A model generated the notes under the pieces. That model had not been told where the DNA came from and ran no database searches. It saw only the letters and a list, made by a program, of their open reading frames with translations. 49,377 nucleotides of DNA from assembly GCA_035632095.1 (NCBI GenBank), contig DASQHM010000126.1:1-49377 (forward strand). Direction: 5' to 3'. Made by a program: the position numbers and the translations under genes. The DNA comes from DASQHM01 sp035632095 (GTDB lineage Bacteria > Pseudomonadota > Alphaproteobacteria > Ferrovibrionales > Ferrovibrionaceae). Shown here in pieces: positions 8,247 through 16,195 of this stretch (position 1 is its first letter; the number at the start of each line of letters is the position of its first letter).

Positions 8247-9443
8247 ATGAAACTCAGTCAGAGGATGGGGCAGCTCGGCACCGAAAGCGCCTTTGAAGTC
8301 CTGGCGCGCGCCAACGCGCTCGCCGCCAAGGGCCGCTCGATCGTCAATCTCGGGATCGGACAGCCGGACTTTCCGACGCCGCCGCACATCGTCGAGGCGG
8401 GCCGGAAGGCGCTCGCCGACGGACATCACGGCTACACGCCGGCCAACGGCATCCCGCCTTTGCGCGAAGCGGTCGCGGCCGATGTGCGGAAATATCGCGG
8501 CGTGGAGACCAATCCGGACGACGTGGTGATCGTGCCCGGCGGCAAGGTCACCATGGCGTTCGCGATGCTGATGTTCGGCGAACCCGGAGCCGAAATCCTC
8601 TATCCCGATCCCGGCTTCCCGATCTACGCCTCAGTCATCAGGTTCTCCGGCGCGACGGCGGTCCCCTACCCGCTCCATGAGTCGAGCGGCTTCAGCTTTT
8701 CGGCGGAAGAGGTGCTGGGCAAGATCACGCCGCGCACGCGGCTGATGATCGTCAACAGTCCCGCCAATCCGACCGGCGGCGTGGTGCCCAAGTCCGAGCT
8801 CGACCGCCTGGTCAAGGGATTGGAGAAGCATCCCGACGTGGTGGTGATGTCGGACGAGATTTATGCGCGCATGGTCTACGGCAATCAGGCGCATGCGAGC
8901 CTGCTTCCTTACGAACCGATCCGCGACCGGCTCATCCTGCTCGACGGTTGGTCGAAGACCTATGCCATGACCGGCTGGCGGCTAGGCTACGGCATTTGGC
9001 CGTCCGGTCTCGCCGAGCTTGCGACGCGGCTCGCGATCAACGTGCATTCCTGCGTGAACGCGGCCACGCAATATGCCGGCATCGCCGCGCTGACCGGGCC
9101 GCAGGATTCCGTCGATCGCATGATGAAGGCCTTCGACGAACGCCGCGCGGTCATCGTCGAGGAACTGAACAAACTGCCGGGCGTGCGCTGCATCAACCCG
9201 GGCGGCGCGTTCTATGCCTTTCCCAATATCTCCGGCACCGGTTACAGCGCGCGCGAGTTGCAAGACCGCTGGCTCGACGAGATCGGCGTCGCCACCATCG
9301 CCGGGACCAGCTTCGGCGAACTGGGGGAAGGCTACATGCGCTTCTCATACGCCAACTCCACCGAGAACATTCGCGAAGCCCTTCGCCGCATCTCTGGCTG
9401 GCTTTCCGGCGCGGGAAAGTCTCGGGCCAAGGGCAGAAACTAA
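8247..9443 (+). CDS. PLP-dependent class I aminotransferase (AspB-type)
   Basis: 398 residues, the same fold as its divergent neighbour but clearly a different subfamily. Lys237 (DGWSKTYAMTGWRLGYG) is the PLP lysine, with SPANPTGG (171-178) and SDEIYARM carrying the cofactor contacts. The family acts on aspartate-, alanine- or aromatic-type amino acids with 2-oxoglutarate. The ATG at 8247 has an AAGGA ribosome site eight bases upstream; the frame extends to 8103 but without a start context. The gene ends 231 bp before glnB on the same strand. The proximity to glnBA is suggestive of amino-nitrogen metabolism, but the separate promoter in front of glnB argues against one operon. Confidence 0.88.
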   Translation: MKLSQRMGQLGTESAFEVLARANALAAKGRSIVNLGIGQPDFPTPPHIVEAGRKALADGHHGYTPANGIPPLREAVAADVRKYRGVETNPDDVVIVPGGKVTMAFAMLMFGEPGAEILYPDPGFPIYASVIRFSGATAVPYPLHESSGFSFSAEEVLGKITPRTRLMIVNSPANPTGGVVPKSELDRLVKGLEKHPDVVVMSDEIYARMVYGNQAHASLLPYEPIRDRLILLDGWSKTYAMTGWRLGYGIWPSGLAELATRLAINVHSCVNAATQYAGIAALTGPQDSVDRMMKAFDERRAVIVEELNKLPGVRCINPGGAFYAFPNISGTGYSARELQDRWLDEIGVATIAGTSFGELGEGYMRFSYANSTENIREALRRISGWLSGAGKSRAKGRN

Positions 9444-9553
9444 GTGCCTGATTCTTAGGCCGCCCGCCCATTTATTGTGCTGGAGCGTCGTTCTAGGGGG
9501 TCTGAAACGGCCGGATTTGCTGCGAAAGGCGGCGATTCTGCTGTCTTGCCGGT

Positions 9554-9569
9554 TGGCACGGGCCATGCT
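9554..9569 (+). promoter_or_regulatory. Sigma-54 promoter of glnBA
   Basis: TGGCACGGGCCATGCT matches the RpoN consensus TGGCACG-N4-TTGCW at every position but one (A for T), with the -24 GG and -12 GC at exact spacing. Transcription would start near 9580, about 95 bases before the glnB ATG. NtrC-activated sigma-54 promoters in front of glnBA are established in alphaproteobacteria; I did not find clear NtrC sites upstream. Confidence 0.75.
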
Positions 9570-9674
9570 AAGTGCGGCAGTAAGCGTCGCAACCAATTCC
9601 CGCGGCGCCGAAGGATGCCACGGTGCGCAAGACGCCGGCGTCGCTTCGGGCATCTCTGCATGGGCGTTCGCCAT

Positions 9675-10013
9675 ATGAAGAAGATCGAAGCCATCATCAA
9701 GCCGTTCAAGCTGGACGAGGTGAAGGAAGCCCTTCACGAGGTCGGTCTCCAGGGCATCACCGTCACCGAAGCCAAGGGCTTCGGCCGCCAGAAAGGGCAT
9801 ACCGAGCTCTATCGCGGCGCCGAGTACGTTGTGGACTTTCTCCCCAAAGTGAAAATCGAGGTCGTGCTCGACGACGGGCTGGTGGACCGCGCCATCGAGG
9901 CGATCCAGTCGGCCGCTCGCACCGGACGTATCGGCGACGGCAAAATCTTCGTGAGCAACATCGAGGAAGCCATCCGCATTCGCACCGGGGAGCGCGGCAA
10001 CGAAGCAATCTGA
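9675..10013 (+). CDS. glnB: Nitrogen regulatory protein P-II
   Basis: 112 residues, exactly the PII length. It begins MKKIEAIIKPFKL, and the T-loop carries the uridylylation site Tyr51 (YRGAEYVVDFLPK). The C-terminal signature with the nucleotide-binding GDGKIF is intact. PII senses 2-oxoglutarate, ATP/ADP and glutamine (through GlnD uridylylation) and controls NtrB and GlnE. The start is set by homology: the open frame begins at 9477, but residues before 9675 are not PII. The ribosome site is weak. It sits upstream of glnA with a sigma-54 promoter, a classic co-transcribed pair. GlnB rather than GlnK is favoured by the glnA linkage and the absence of amtB. Confidence 0.96.
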   Translation: MKKIEAIIKPFKLDEVKEALHEVGLQGITVTEAKGFGRQKGHTELYRGAEYVVDFLPKVKIEVVLDDGLVDRAIEAIQSAARTGRIGDGKIFVSNIEEAIRIRTGERGNEAI

Positions 10014-10051
10014 GGGCTGCTCCGGCCCGAGAGATCGCCACGGATCGAGCC

Positions 10052-10132
10052 ATGCCGAAGTCCAAGCCAAAGACCGCTTCGAAACCCGCCTCAAAGTCCC
10101 AATCCAAGTCCCTGGGCCGCGCGGCCACCTAA
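10052..10132 (+). CDS. Possible 26-residue Lys/Ser-rich peptide
   Basis: A short frame between glnB and glnA encodes a peptide made largely of Lys, Ser, Ala and Pro (MPKSKPKTASKPASK...). It has only a GGA as a ribosome site and no recognised family. It may be a chance frame in the intergenic leader, or a small basic peptide translated from the glnBA message. Confidence 0.2.
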   Translation: MPKSKPKTASKPASKSQSKSLGRAAT

Positions 10133-10162
10133 ACCAACAAGCAACCTAACAGGAAAGACACC

Positions 10163-11572
10163 ATGTCTAACGCCAAGAACGTGCTGAAGATGATGAAGGA
10201 TAAGGAGGTCAAGTACCTCGATCTCCGCTTCACCGATCCGCGCGGCAAGTTGCAGCACCTTGCCATGGACGCCAGCATGGTCGACGAGGCCATGTTCGAG
10301 GAAGGCGTGATGTTCGACGGATCCTCCATCGCCGGCTGGAAGGCGATCAACGAATCCGACATGACGCTTATGCTCGATCCCTCGACCGCGGTGATCGATC
10401 CGTTCTCGGCGCAGACCATGCTGATGATCTTCTGCGACGTGCTCGAGCCGACGACCATGCAGCCTTACGCGCGCGACCCGCGCTCGGTCGCCAAGGCCGC
10501 CGAGAAGTACGTCATCAGCAGCAAGATCGCCGACACCGCTTATTTCGGCCCGGAGGCCGAGTTCTTTGTGTTCGACGACGTGCGCTTCAAGTCGTCCATG
10601 AACGAGCACTACGTCTTCATCGACGACATCGAAGGCCCGTACAACACCGGCAAGGTCTACGAGGGCGGCAACAGCGGCCATCGCCCGCCGATCAAGGGCG
10701 GCTACTTCCCGGTGGCGCCCGTCGACTCCGGCTCCGACCTGCGCGGCGAGATGCTGTCGGTGATGCACGACATGGGCCTCTCGGTCGAGAAGCACCACCA
10801 TGAAGTGGCTCCGAGCCAGCACGAGCTCGGCATCAAGTTCAACACGCTGGTGAAATGCGCCGACGCGATGCAGATCTACAAGTACGTGGTGATGAACGTT
10901 GCGCATTCGTACGGCAAGACGGCGACGTTCATGCCGAAGCCGATCAAGGGCGACAACGGTTCGGGCATGCACGTGCATCAATCGTTGTGGAAGGGCGGCA
11001 AGCCCCTGTTCGCCGGTTCGCGCTATGCCGACCTGTCCGACACGGCGTTGCACTACATCGGCGGCGTCATCAACCACGCCAAGGCCATCAATGCATTCAC
11101 CAACCCGACGACCAACAGCTACAAGCGGCTGATCCCGGGCTTCGAGGCGCCTGTGCTGCTCGCCTATTCGGCGCGCAATCGCTCGGCCTCGTGCCGCATT
11201 CCGTTCGCCAACAGTCCGAAGGGCAAGCGCGTCGAAGTGCGCTTCCCCGATCCGCTGGCCAATCCCTATCTCGGCTACGCGGCAATGTTGATGGCGGGTC
11301 TCGACGGGATCGAAAACAAGATCCACCCCGGCAACCCGATCGACAAGAACCTCTACGATTTGCCGCCGAGCGAGTTGAAGAAGGTCCCGACCGTATGCGG
11401 CTCCTTGCGCGAAGCGCTCGGCAACCTCGACAAGGACCGCGGCTTCCTGAAAAAGGGCGGCGTGTTCAGCGACGATCTCATCGACAGCTACATGGAGCTG
11501 AAGTGGGAAGAGATCCACGCGTTCGAGCACACACCGCACCCGATCGAATACCAGATGTACTACTCGGCGTAA
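10163..11572 (+). CDS. glnA: Glutamine synthetase type I
   Basis: 469 residues, the normal GSI length. It catalyses ATP-dependent formation of glutamine from glutamate and ammonia as a dodecamer. Visible marks: N-terminal MFDGSSIAGW (about 50-59), metal-binding EAEFF (131-135), KPIKGDNGSGMHVHQS (259-274), NRSASCRIP (339-347) and the adenylylation Tyr398 in NLYDLPPSE. The latter means GlnE can control it. AGGAAAG precedes the ATG. It is co-transcribed with glnB and closed by a strong intrinsic terminator. Confidence 0.98.
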   Translation: MSNAKNVLKMMKDKEVKYLDLRFTDPRGKLQHLAMDASMVDEAMFEEGVMFDGSSIAGWKAINESDMTLMLDPSTAVIDPFSAQTMLMIFCDVLEPTTMQPYARDPRSVAKAAEKYVISSKIADTAYFGPEAEFFVFDDVRFKSSMNEHYVFIDDIEGPYNTGKVYEGGNSGHRPPIKGGYFPVAPVDSGSDLRGEMLSVMHDMGLSVEKHHHEVAPSQHELGIKFNTLVKCADAMQIYKYVVMNVAHSYGKTATFMPKPIKGDNGSGMHVHQSLWKGGKPLFAGSRYADLSDTALHYIGGVINHAKAINAFTNPTTNSYKRLIPGFEAPVLLAYSARNRSASCRIPFANSPKGKRVEVRFPDPLANPYLGYAAMLMAGLDGIENKIHPGNPIDKNLYDLPPSELKKVPTVCGSLREALGNLDKDRGFLKKGGVFSDDLIDSYMELKWEEIHAFEHTPHPIEYQMYYSA

Positions 11573-11600
11573 TCGCCGACGCGTAACGCTCCACACGGAA

Positions 11601-11630
11601 GGGGCCGCTGAACGATCAGCGGCCCCTTTT
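11601..11630 (+). terminator. Rho-independent terminator of glnBA
   Basis: A perfect 11-bp stem (GGGGCCGCTGA with TCAGCGGCCCC), a four-base loop ACGA, then TTTT. It lies 28 bases after the glnA stop. It can also serve rlpA from the other strand, though without a long T run there. Confidence 0.92.
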
Positions 11631-11654
11631 GCATCAAAGTGGCGATGGCGGCTC

Positions 11655-12134
11655 TTAGTTGGCGGCCACCTGTGCCTTGGCGCGCGTCGCCTCGGCCTTG
11701 GTGACGATATCGAAGCTGACCGGTGCCACGCCGTTCCGCTTCATGCCGAGTTCCGTCGCCGCGCGCATGCTCAAATCGAGGATCCGCCCCTTGATGTAGG
11801 GGCCGCGATCGTTGATGCGCACATAAACGCTCTTCTTGTTGTTGAGGTTCGTCACGTGCAGCCACGTATTGAATGGCAGCGTTCGGTGCGCCGCCGTCAT
11901 CGCATTGGCGTCGAATATCTCGCCTGCTGCGGTGCGCTTGCCTTGCTCGGCGTCGCCATACCAGGACGCGCGGCCGCTGAAGTGCTTTTTCGGCTGACTT
12001 TGAATCGGCGGCGCGGACGGCGCCGCCGGCAGTTCCACGACTTGAACCGTGGGGTGAGTGTCCGGCGCCGTTCCGCAGCCGGCGACGACCAGCGAAACGA
12101 TGCCAAATGCCGCGAACGAAGTACGTCGGCGCAT
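11655..12134 (-). CDS. rlpA: RlpA-family septal ring lytic transglycosylase lipoprotein
   Basis: 159 residues. An N-terminal lipoprotein signal (MRRRTSFAAF...VVAGC) places Cys20 as the lipidated residue. After a Pro-rich linker, residues about 50-140 are the double-psi beta-barrel: ASWYGD, GKRTAAGE, MTAAHRTLPF, VRINDRGPY (catalytic-site Asp) and GRILDLSMRAATELG. Known RlpA proteins cleave stem-free glycan strands at the division site. The SPOR domain found in some family members is absent. The ATG at 12134 is chosen because AGGAGG lies nine bases upstream; a GTG seven codons earlier would put that ribosome site inside the gene. It is convergent with glnA. Confidence 0.92.
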   Translation of the reverse strand: MRRRTSFAAFGIVSLVVAGCGTAPDTHPTVQVVELPAAPSAPPIQSQPKKHFSGRASWYGDAEQGKRTAAGEIFDANAMTAAHRTLPFNTWLHVTNLNNKKSVYVRINDRGPYIKGRILDLSMRAATELGMKRNGVAPVSFDIVTKAEATRAKAQVAAN

Positions 12135-12539
12135 AGCTTGGTACCTCCTCGTCACGGATTGGGGGGTCGATGGAATGTGGGGATTGCGACGCCGCGGGCC
12201 GCGGCGCGTGGATGCGATGATTCAAGGCGCGCGCGTCGCTAAGAGCAAATGTCAAAAGAGAGACACGCTACGGCCGCAATGGTTTCGGTGCGGTTTATCA
12301 ACAACGTGCAATTCATCGTGCATGCGGATGCTCGGCGAATCAGCGCACTAGTGTCGCGGAACGATCCGAGAATTTTTCACAAATAAGCCGCAACAGTCGA
12401 CTTGCTAAAATGCTTTGGAATTATTTTTTGACGAGCGCATCGCTGTCGTGTCGCGAGACTTCAAACTCGCGCATTTTCGTTTCTGCGGCGGCAATGCGGA
12501 AGGTCGGCGCGGAAGAACAAACGAATGAACCGCCGGAGT
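12135..12539. other. 405-bp intergenic stretch, no gene seen
   Basis: The stretch lies between the stop of the thioesterase gene and the start of rlpA, both on the minus strand. It is noticeably more AT-rich around 12360-12430. The AGGAGG ribosome site of rlpA is at its left end. I found no credible coding frame, terminator with a T tract, or good -35/-10 pair. Confidence 0.5.
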
Positions 12540-12938
12540 TCAAATGGACTCGATGACGCGCGGTCGCCCTTGCGGATCGATGGCGACGTAGACGAAGTCG
12601 CCTTCGGTGACCTTGATCTCGGTCGGATCCAATGCGCGCGTCACCAAGGTTTCGAGCGACACGGTGATCGACGTTCGCCCAACGCGTTTGACGTAGCCGT
12701 AAATCGAAACGACGTCGCCGACGCGGATCGGCTGATGGAACGTCATGGCTTGCACCGCCACGGTGGCAACGCGGCCGCGCGCACGTCGTGCCGCGACCAC
12801 GCCGCCCGCGACGTCCATTTGCGACAACACCCAGCCGCCGAAAATGTCGCCGTTGGCATTCACGTCCGAGGGCATGGGATGCGCCCGGATGATGGGCTCG
12901 CCCCGGCCCGCTCCTCGCGCCGCAGTATGATCCGCCAT
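12540..12938 (-). CDS. Hotdog-fold acyl-CoA thioesterase (YciA type)
   Basis: 132 residues. The hotdog core is visible: PSDVNANGDIFGGWVLSQMD (the long central helix with the active-site Asp/Asn region), then VAVQAMTFHQPIRVGDVV and SITVSLETLV strands. YciA-like enzymes hydrolyse short- to long-chain acyl-CoA in the cytosol. The ATG at 12938 follows GGAG/GGGGGG; extending to 12974 would overlap the parE promoter. The gene is divergent from parE with about 94 bp between. Confidence 0.88.
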   Translation of the reverse strand: MADHTAARGAGRGEPIIRAHPMPSDVNANGDIFGGWVLSQMDVAGGVVAARRARGRVATVAVQAMTFHQPIRVGDVVSIYGYVKRVGRTSITVSLETLVTRALDPTEIKVTEGDFVYVAIDPQGRPRVIESI

Positions 12939-12961
12939 GCCCCCCGCTCCACCAGATATTG

Positions 12962-12990
12962 TTGTGGGCGCCACTCCCGCCCCCTATACT
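12962..12990 (+). promoter_or_regulatory. Candidate sigma-70 promoter of parE
   Basis: TTGTGG (12962-12967), 17 bases, then TATACT (12985-12990; five of six consensus bases). The expected start near 12997 gives a leader of about 36 bases to the ATG at 13033, which supports that ATG over the earlier one at 12937. Confidence 0.55.
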
Positions 12991-13032
12991 CTGGGTTTGG
13001 CGCTCGCCGTCATCCAACCCATATTGCAGCGC

Positions 13033-15003
13033 ATGAGTGATCTGTTTCAACAGCCGGGGCGCACCGCCGCCGGCTACTCCGCCAAAGACATCGAGATCCT
13101 GGAGGGACTGGAGCCGGTCAGGCGCCGGCCCGGCATGTATATCGGCGGCACGGACGAACGCGCGCTGCATCATCTCGTGGCCGAAGTGCTCGACAATTCC
13201 ATGGACGAAGCGGTCGCCGGACACGCGGACCGCATCGAGATCGAGCTGCACAACGACGGCGCCGTATCGGTGACGGACAACGGTCGCGGCATACCCGTCG
13301 ACCGGCACCCGAAGTTCAAGGACAAGTCGGCGCTCGAAGTGATCCTCACCATGCTGCATTCGGGCGGCAAATTCTCCAACAAGGTCTACCAGACATCGGG
13401 CGGGCTGCACGGCGTGGGCCTGAGCGTCGTCAATGCGCTGTCCGACAGGCTGACCGTGGAAGTTGCGCGCGAGAAGCAGCTTTGGGTCCAGGAGTACGAA
13501 CGCGGCAAGCCGGTGACGAAGCTGAAGAAGAAAGGTGCCGCCCCCAATCGCCGTGGCACCACGGTCACCTTCCATCCCGACGCGCAGATCTTCGGCAAGT
13601 CCGTCGCCTTCAAACCGGCGCGGCTCTATCGCATGGCGCGGTCCAAGGCGTACCTGTTCCGCGGCGTGGAAATCCGCTGGTCCTGCGACAAGTCGCTGAT
13701 CGACGACGACACGCCTGACACTGCGACGCTACATTTCCCGGGCGGCTTGGAGGACTTTCTGGCCGCGCAGCTCGATGGGCGAGCGACGGTCACGCCGACG
13801 CCCTTCGTGGCCGAGATCGACCTGGGTGCGGGCAAGGGCCGGATCGAATGGGCCATCGCCTGGCCGGTCGACGATGTGGACGGCTTCATCAACTCGTATT
13901 GCAACACCATCCCCACATCGGAAGGCGGCACCCACGAGGCCGGCTTGCGCGCCGGCTTGACCCGCGGCCTCAAGGGCTACGGCGAACTGGTCAACAACCG
14001 GCGCGCGGCGCAAGTCACGGCGGAAGACATTCTCGGCGGCGCGTTCGCGCTGCTCTCCATCTTCATCCAGGATCCGCAATTCCAAGGCCAGACCAAGGAG
14101 AAGCTCGCCTCGGCGGAGGCGACCCGCATGGTCGAGACCGCCGTCAAGGATCACTTCGACCACTGGCTGTCCGGTGCGCCCGCCGCCGCCAACGCGCTGC
14201 TCGGCCGCGTCATAGACCGCGCGGAAGAGCGCATCCGCCGCCGCCAGGAAAAAGAGATCGGCCGCAAGAGTGCGACGCGCCGTTTGCGGTTGCCGGGCAA
14301 ACTCGCCGACTGCACGCGCGATGCCGCCGAGGGCACGGAGATTTTCCTGGTGGAGGGCGATTCGGCGGGAGGCTCGGCCAAGCAGGCGCGCGACCGCGAG
14401 ACCCAGGCCGTGCTTCCGCTCCGCGGCAAGATCCTGAACGTCGCCGCCGCAACGGCCGGCAAACTGATGGCAAACCAGGAGCTGGCCGATCTCGTGCAAG
14501 CGCTTGGCTGTGGCACCGGCGAGCGATATCGCGATCAGGATTTGCGCTACGAGCGGGTCGTCATCATGACCGATGCGGACGTGGACGGCGCGCATATCGC
14601 ATCGTTGCTGATGACGTTTTTCTATCGCGAGATGCCCGACCTGATCGAGCAGGGGCACCTCTACCTCGCTCTGCCACCGCTCTATCGGCTGAGCCAGGGC
14701 GCCAAGACCGCATACGCGCGCGACGACCGGCACAAGGACGAGCTGCTGGCAGGCGAGTTCAACGGACGCGGCAAGGTGGAGATCAGCCGCTTCAAGGGCC
14801 TCGGCGAAATGCCGCCGTCGCAACTCAAGGAAACCACCATGCAGGCGGGCAAGCGCACCCTGCTCCGCGTCGTCCTGCCCCAGGAGCGCCGCGAAAAGAC
14901 CGCCACGGCGGAGCGCGTCGAAAGCCTGATGGGGCGCAAACCCGAGCTGCGCTTCGCCTTCATTCAGGAACACGCGCAATTCGTCGAGAATCCGGACGTC
15001 TAA
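13033..15003 (+). CDS. parE: DNA topoisomerase IV subunit B
   Basis: 656 residues. The GHKL ATPase part shows EVLDNSMDEAVAG, VTDNGRGIPVD and GGLHGVGLSVVNAL. The transducer domain has the QTKEKL loop Lys (about residue 358). The TOPRIM region has EGDSAGGSAKQARDR with LPLRGKILNV, and DADVDGAHI for Mg2+. AKQARDR and the compact length (no GyrB insert) point to ParE rather than GyrB. It decatenates daughter chromosomes together with ParC, which is not in this window. The start is set by the promoter upstream and by the poor match of the earlier frame. It is convergent with the next gene, 6 bp away. Confidence 0.93.
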   Translation: MSDLFQQPGRTAAGYSAKDIEILEGLEPVRRRPGMYIGGTDERALHHLVAEVLDNSMDEAVAGHADRIEIELHNDGAVSVTDNGRGIPVDRHPKFKDKSALEVILTMLHSGGKFSNKVYQTSGGLHGVGLSVVNALSDRLTVEVAREKQLWVQEYERGKPVTKLKKKGAAPNRRGTTVTFHPDAQIFGKSVAFKPARLYRMARSKAYLFRGVEIRWSCDKSLIDDDTPDTATLHFPGGLEDFLAAQLDGRATVTPTPFVAEIDLGAGKGRIEWAIAWPVDDVDGFINSYCNTIPTSEGGTHEAGLRAGLTRGLKGYGELVNNRRAAQVTAEDILGGAFALLSIFIQDPQFQGQTKEKLASAEATRMVETAVKDHFDHWLSGAPAAANALLGRVIDRAEERIRRRQEKEIGRKSATRRLRLPGKLADCTRDAAEGTEIFLVEGDSAGGSAKQARDRETQAVLPLRGKILNVAAATAGKLMANQELADLVQALGCGTGERYRDQDLRYERVVIMTDADVDGAHIASLLMTFFYREMPDLIEQGHLYLALPPLYRLSQGAKTAYARDDRHKDELLAGEFNGRGKVEISRFKGLGEMPPSQLKETTMQAGKRTLLRVVLPQERREKTATAERVESLMGRKPELRFAFIQEHAQFVENPDV

Positions 15004-15009
15004 GAGGGC

Positions 15010-15297
15010 CTAGTTCGGCTTGAGGTAGGCGAGCGTTACGCCGATCGCAAAGCTTGCGGCCAGCAGCAGCATGCCGATGATCGTGATCAGCATGTCGGAG
15101 AGCTTCGGCCGGTCGATACGCCGGCTCAGGACATTCGAGAAGTGCCGCTGCGCCTCGGCGAATTGCCCGCGTATGGGGAGACGGATCACCCCTTCGCGCT
15201 GCATGCGGAGCGCAAAGTCTCGGACCCACGGATACGCCATGGCGCCGGCGCCGGCAAAGCCGAGCGCCTCCTTTGCGACTTCCCAGTAGCTGGACAT
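15010..15297 (-). CDS. Small single-pass membrane protein, unknown
   Basis: 95 residues starting MSSYWEVAKEALGF. A soluble N-terminal part has amphipathic, Arg-rich stretches, and one clear membrane helix lies near the C-terminus (about 70-91, MLITIIGMLLLAASFAIGVT), ending YLKPN. The topology looks like a tail-anchored inner-membrane protein. I do not recognise a family. It lies 38 bp downstream of the XRE regulator on the same strand and could be its third operon member. It abuts the parE stop. Confidence 0.65.
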   Translation of the reverse strand: MSSYWEVAKEALGFAGAGAMAYPWVRDFALRMQREGVIRLPIRGQFAEAQRHFSNVLSRRIDRPKLSDMLITIIGMLLLAASFAIGVTLAYLKPN

Positions 15298-15335
15298 CTT
15301 CGTTGCAACCGTGCCTGCGACCCGCCTCGCAAGAA

Positions 15336-15767
15336 CTATGACTTGCCGAGAAGCTCTTCCGTCATCGTGAATTGCCGGAGTGCGTCGGATTGGGCCTGGT
15401 TGAGCGGCTTGAGCTCCATTTTGCATGCCGTCGCGATGCGCTCGAGAAGCTCGAACGTAGGGCCTTGCGGCCCGGCGCCGCGTTCGATCTCGCTGATGCG
15501 CTCCTGGCTGATGCCGATGCGCTTGGCAAGCTCGGCTTGCGAATATTTCGCGCTCCTGCGCATGCCGCGCACGATCGCACCCGCCCGCATGCCGGCGCTC
15601 GAAAGGCCCGACCGCGCCACCGCCTCGGGGTCGCGGGTCTCGTAATACTCGAGAACGGAACCGAGCGGACGGCCGCGTTCCCCGCTCGACGCCTTCGGAG
15701 CGACCGGCTTGCGGGCCGTCTTCGCGTATTCGAGCACCATTTGCTTCGCACCAATCGGCTTCTTCAT
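15336..15767 (-). CDS. XRE-family HTH regulator (antitoxin-like)
   Basis: 143 residues. The N-terminal third is basic and low in structure. A Cro/C1 helix-turn-helix is clear at about residues 75-130: SQAELAKRIGISQERISEIERG, with a recognition helix typical of HigA-type antitoxins, then FELLERIATACKMEL. The ATG at 15767 follows GGTGAAG; a GTG three codons earlier is the alternative. The gene follows the unknown 15784-16173 gene by about 16 bp (7 bp if the GTG is used). The order and size resemble a reversed toxin-antitoxin module (toxin first, XRE second). The palindrome at 16174-16195 is a natural target for this protein. That role is inferred. Confidence 0.8.
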   Translation of the reverse strand: MKKPIGAKQMVLEYAKTARKPVAPKASSGERGRPLGSVLEYYETRDPEAVARSGLSSAGMRAGAIVRGMRRSAKYSQAELAKRIGISQERISEIERGAGPQGPTFELLERIATACKMELKPLNQAQSDALRQFTMTEELLGKS

Positions 15768-15783
15768 CGGCTTCACCGTGCAA

Positions 15784-16173
15784 TTAAACGAACCACGCCG
15801 CCGCTCTTACCTGGATCACGTTCCGGCGCAGAGCGGCGAGATCGATGCCGTCCCATGTATAGCGCCCAGCGCGGCTCGGCGACCCGAGCTTGCCGCAGAA
15901 CATCACCGTCACCTTCAAATCGCCAAGGCTCTGATGCTCGACCGCGTAGATCATGATCGACGGATCGATCTCGGCCTTGTACATGGGGATATCGCGGTAC
16001 TTGTCGAATTCGGCAAGCTTCCAGTGGTCGATATTCTTGCCCGCGACCTCGCCAAGATGCCGGAAAAATCGCAACGCCGTCCGCGTCTCGAATTGTTTGA
16101 ACTCCTCCGTGGCCGACCCGAGCGTCACATGCTCGAACGCGACGATGGCGGCATTGGTTTTCGGCTCGGCCAT
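15784..16173 (-). CDS. Unknown small protein, candidate toxin of an XRE pair
   Basis: 129 residues with no family I can name. The C-terminal half contains alternating short strands (MYKAEIDPSIMIYAV, LKVTVMFCGKLG) reminiscent of the small beta-sheet of RelE/HigB RNases, but no catalytic residues can be assigned with confidence. The ATG at 16173 is supported by an AAGGA twelve bases upstream and by the palindrome that would otherwise be coding; a TTG at 16242 has no ribosome site. A -10-like TATATT touches this ATG, which would put a promoter too close, so the start remains uncertain. It is immediately upstream of the XRE gene. Confidence 0.6.
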   Translation of the reverse strand: MAEPKTNAAIVAFEHVTLGSATEEFKQFETRTALRFFRHLGEVAGKNIDHWKLAEFDKYRDIPMYKAEIDPSIMIYAVEHQSLGDLKVTVMFCGKLGSPSRAGRYTWDGIDLAALRRNVIQVRAAAWFV

Positions 16174-16195
16174 AATATAAGGAATTCCTTGTATT
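16174..16195. promoter_or_regulatory. 22-bp near-perfect palindrome, candidate operator
   Basis: The core AAGGAATTCCTT is a perfect 12-bp palindrome, and flanking AATAT/GTATT extend it to 22 bp with one mismatched pair. It directly abuts the ATG of the candidate toxin gene and covers its ribosome site. This is the expected place for autoregulation by the XRE protein of the pair. Confidence 0.65.

Noticed and set aside
10091..11596. Minus-strand open frame of about 500 codons opposite glnA
   Set aside because: Mirror frame of glutamine synthetase; no motif, biased His/Arg/Val composition.
12421..13575. Minus-strand frame of 384 codons crossing the thioesterase gene and parE start
   Set aside because: Overlaps two recognised genes in other frames and the parE promoter; no family features.
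13729..14979. Minus-strand frame of about 416 codons opposite parE
   Set aside because: Shadow frame; parE motifs are continuous on the plus strand.
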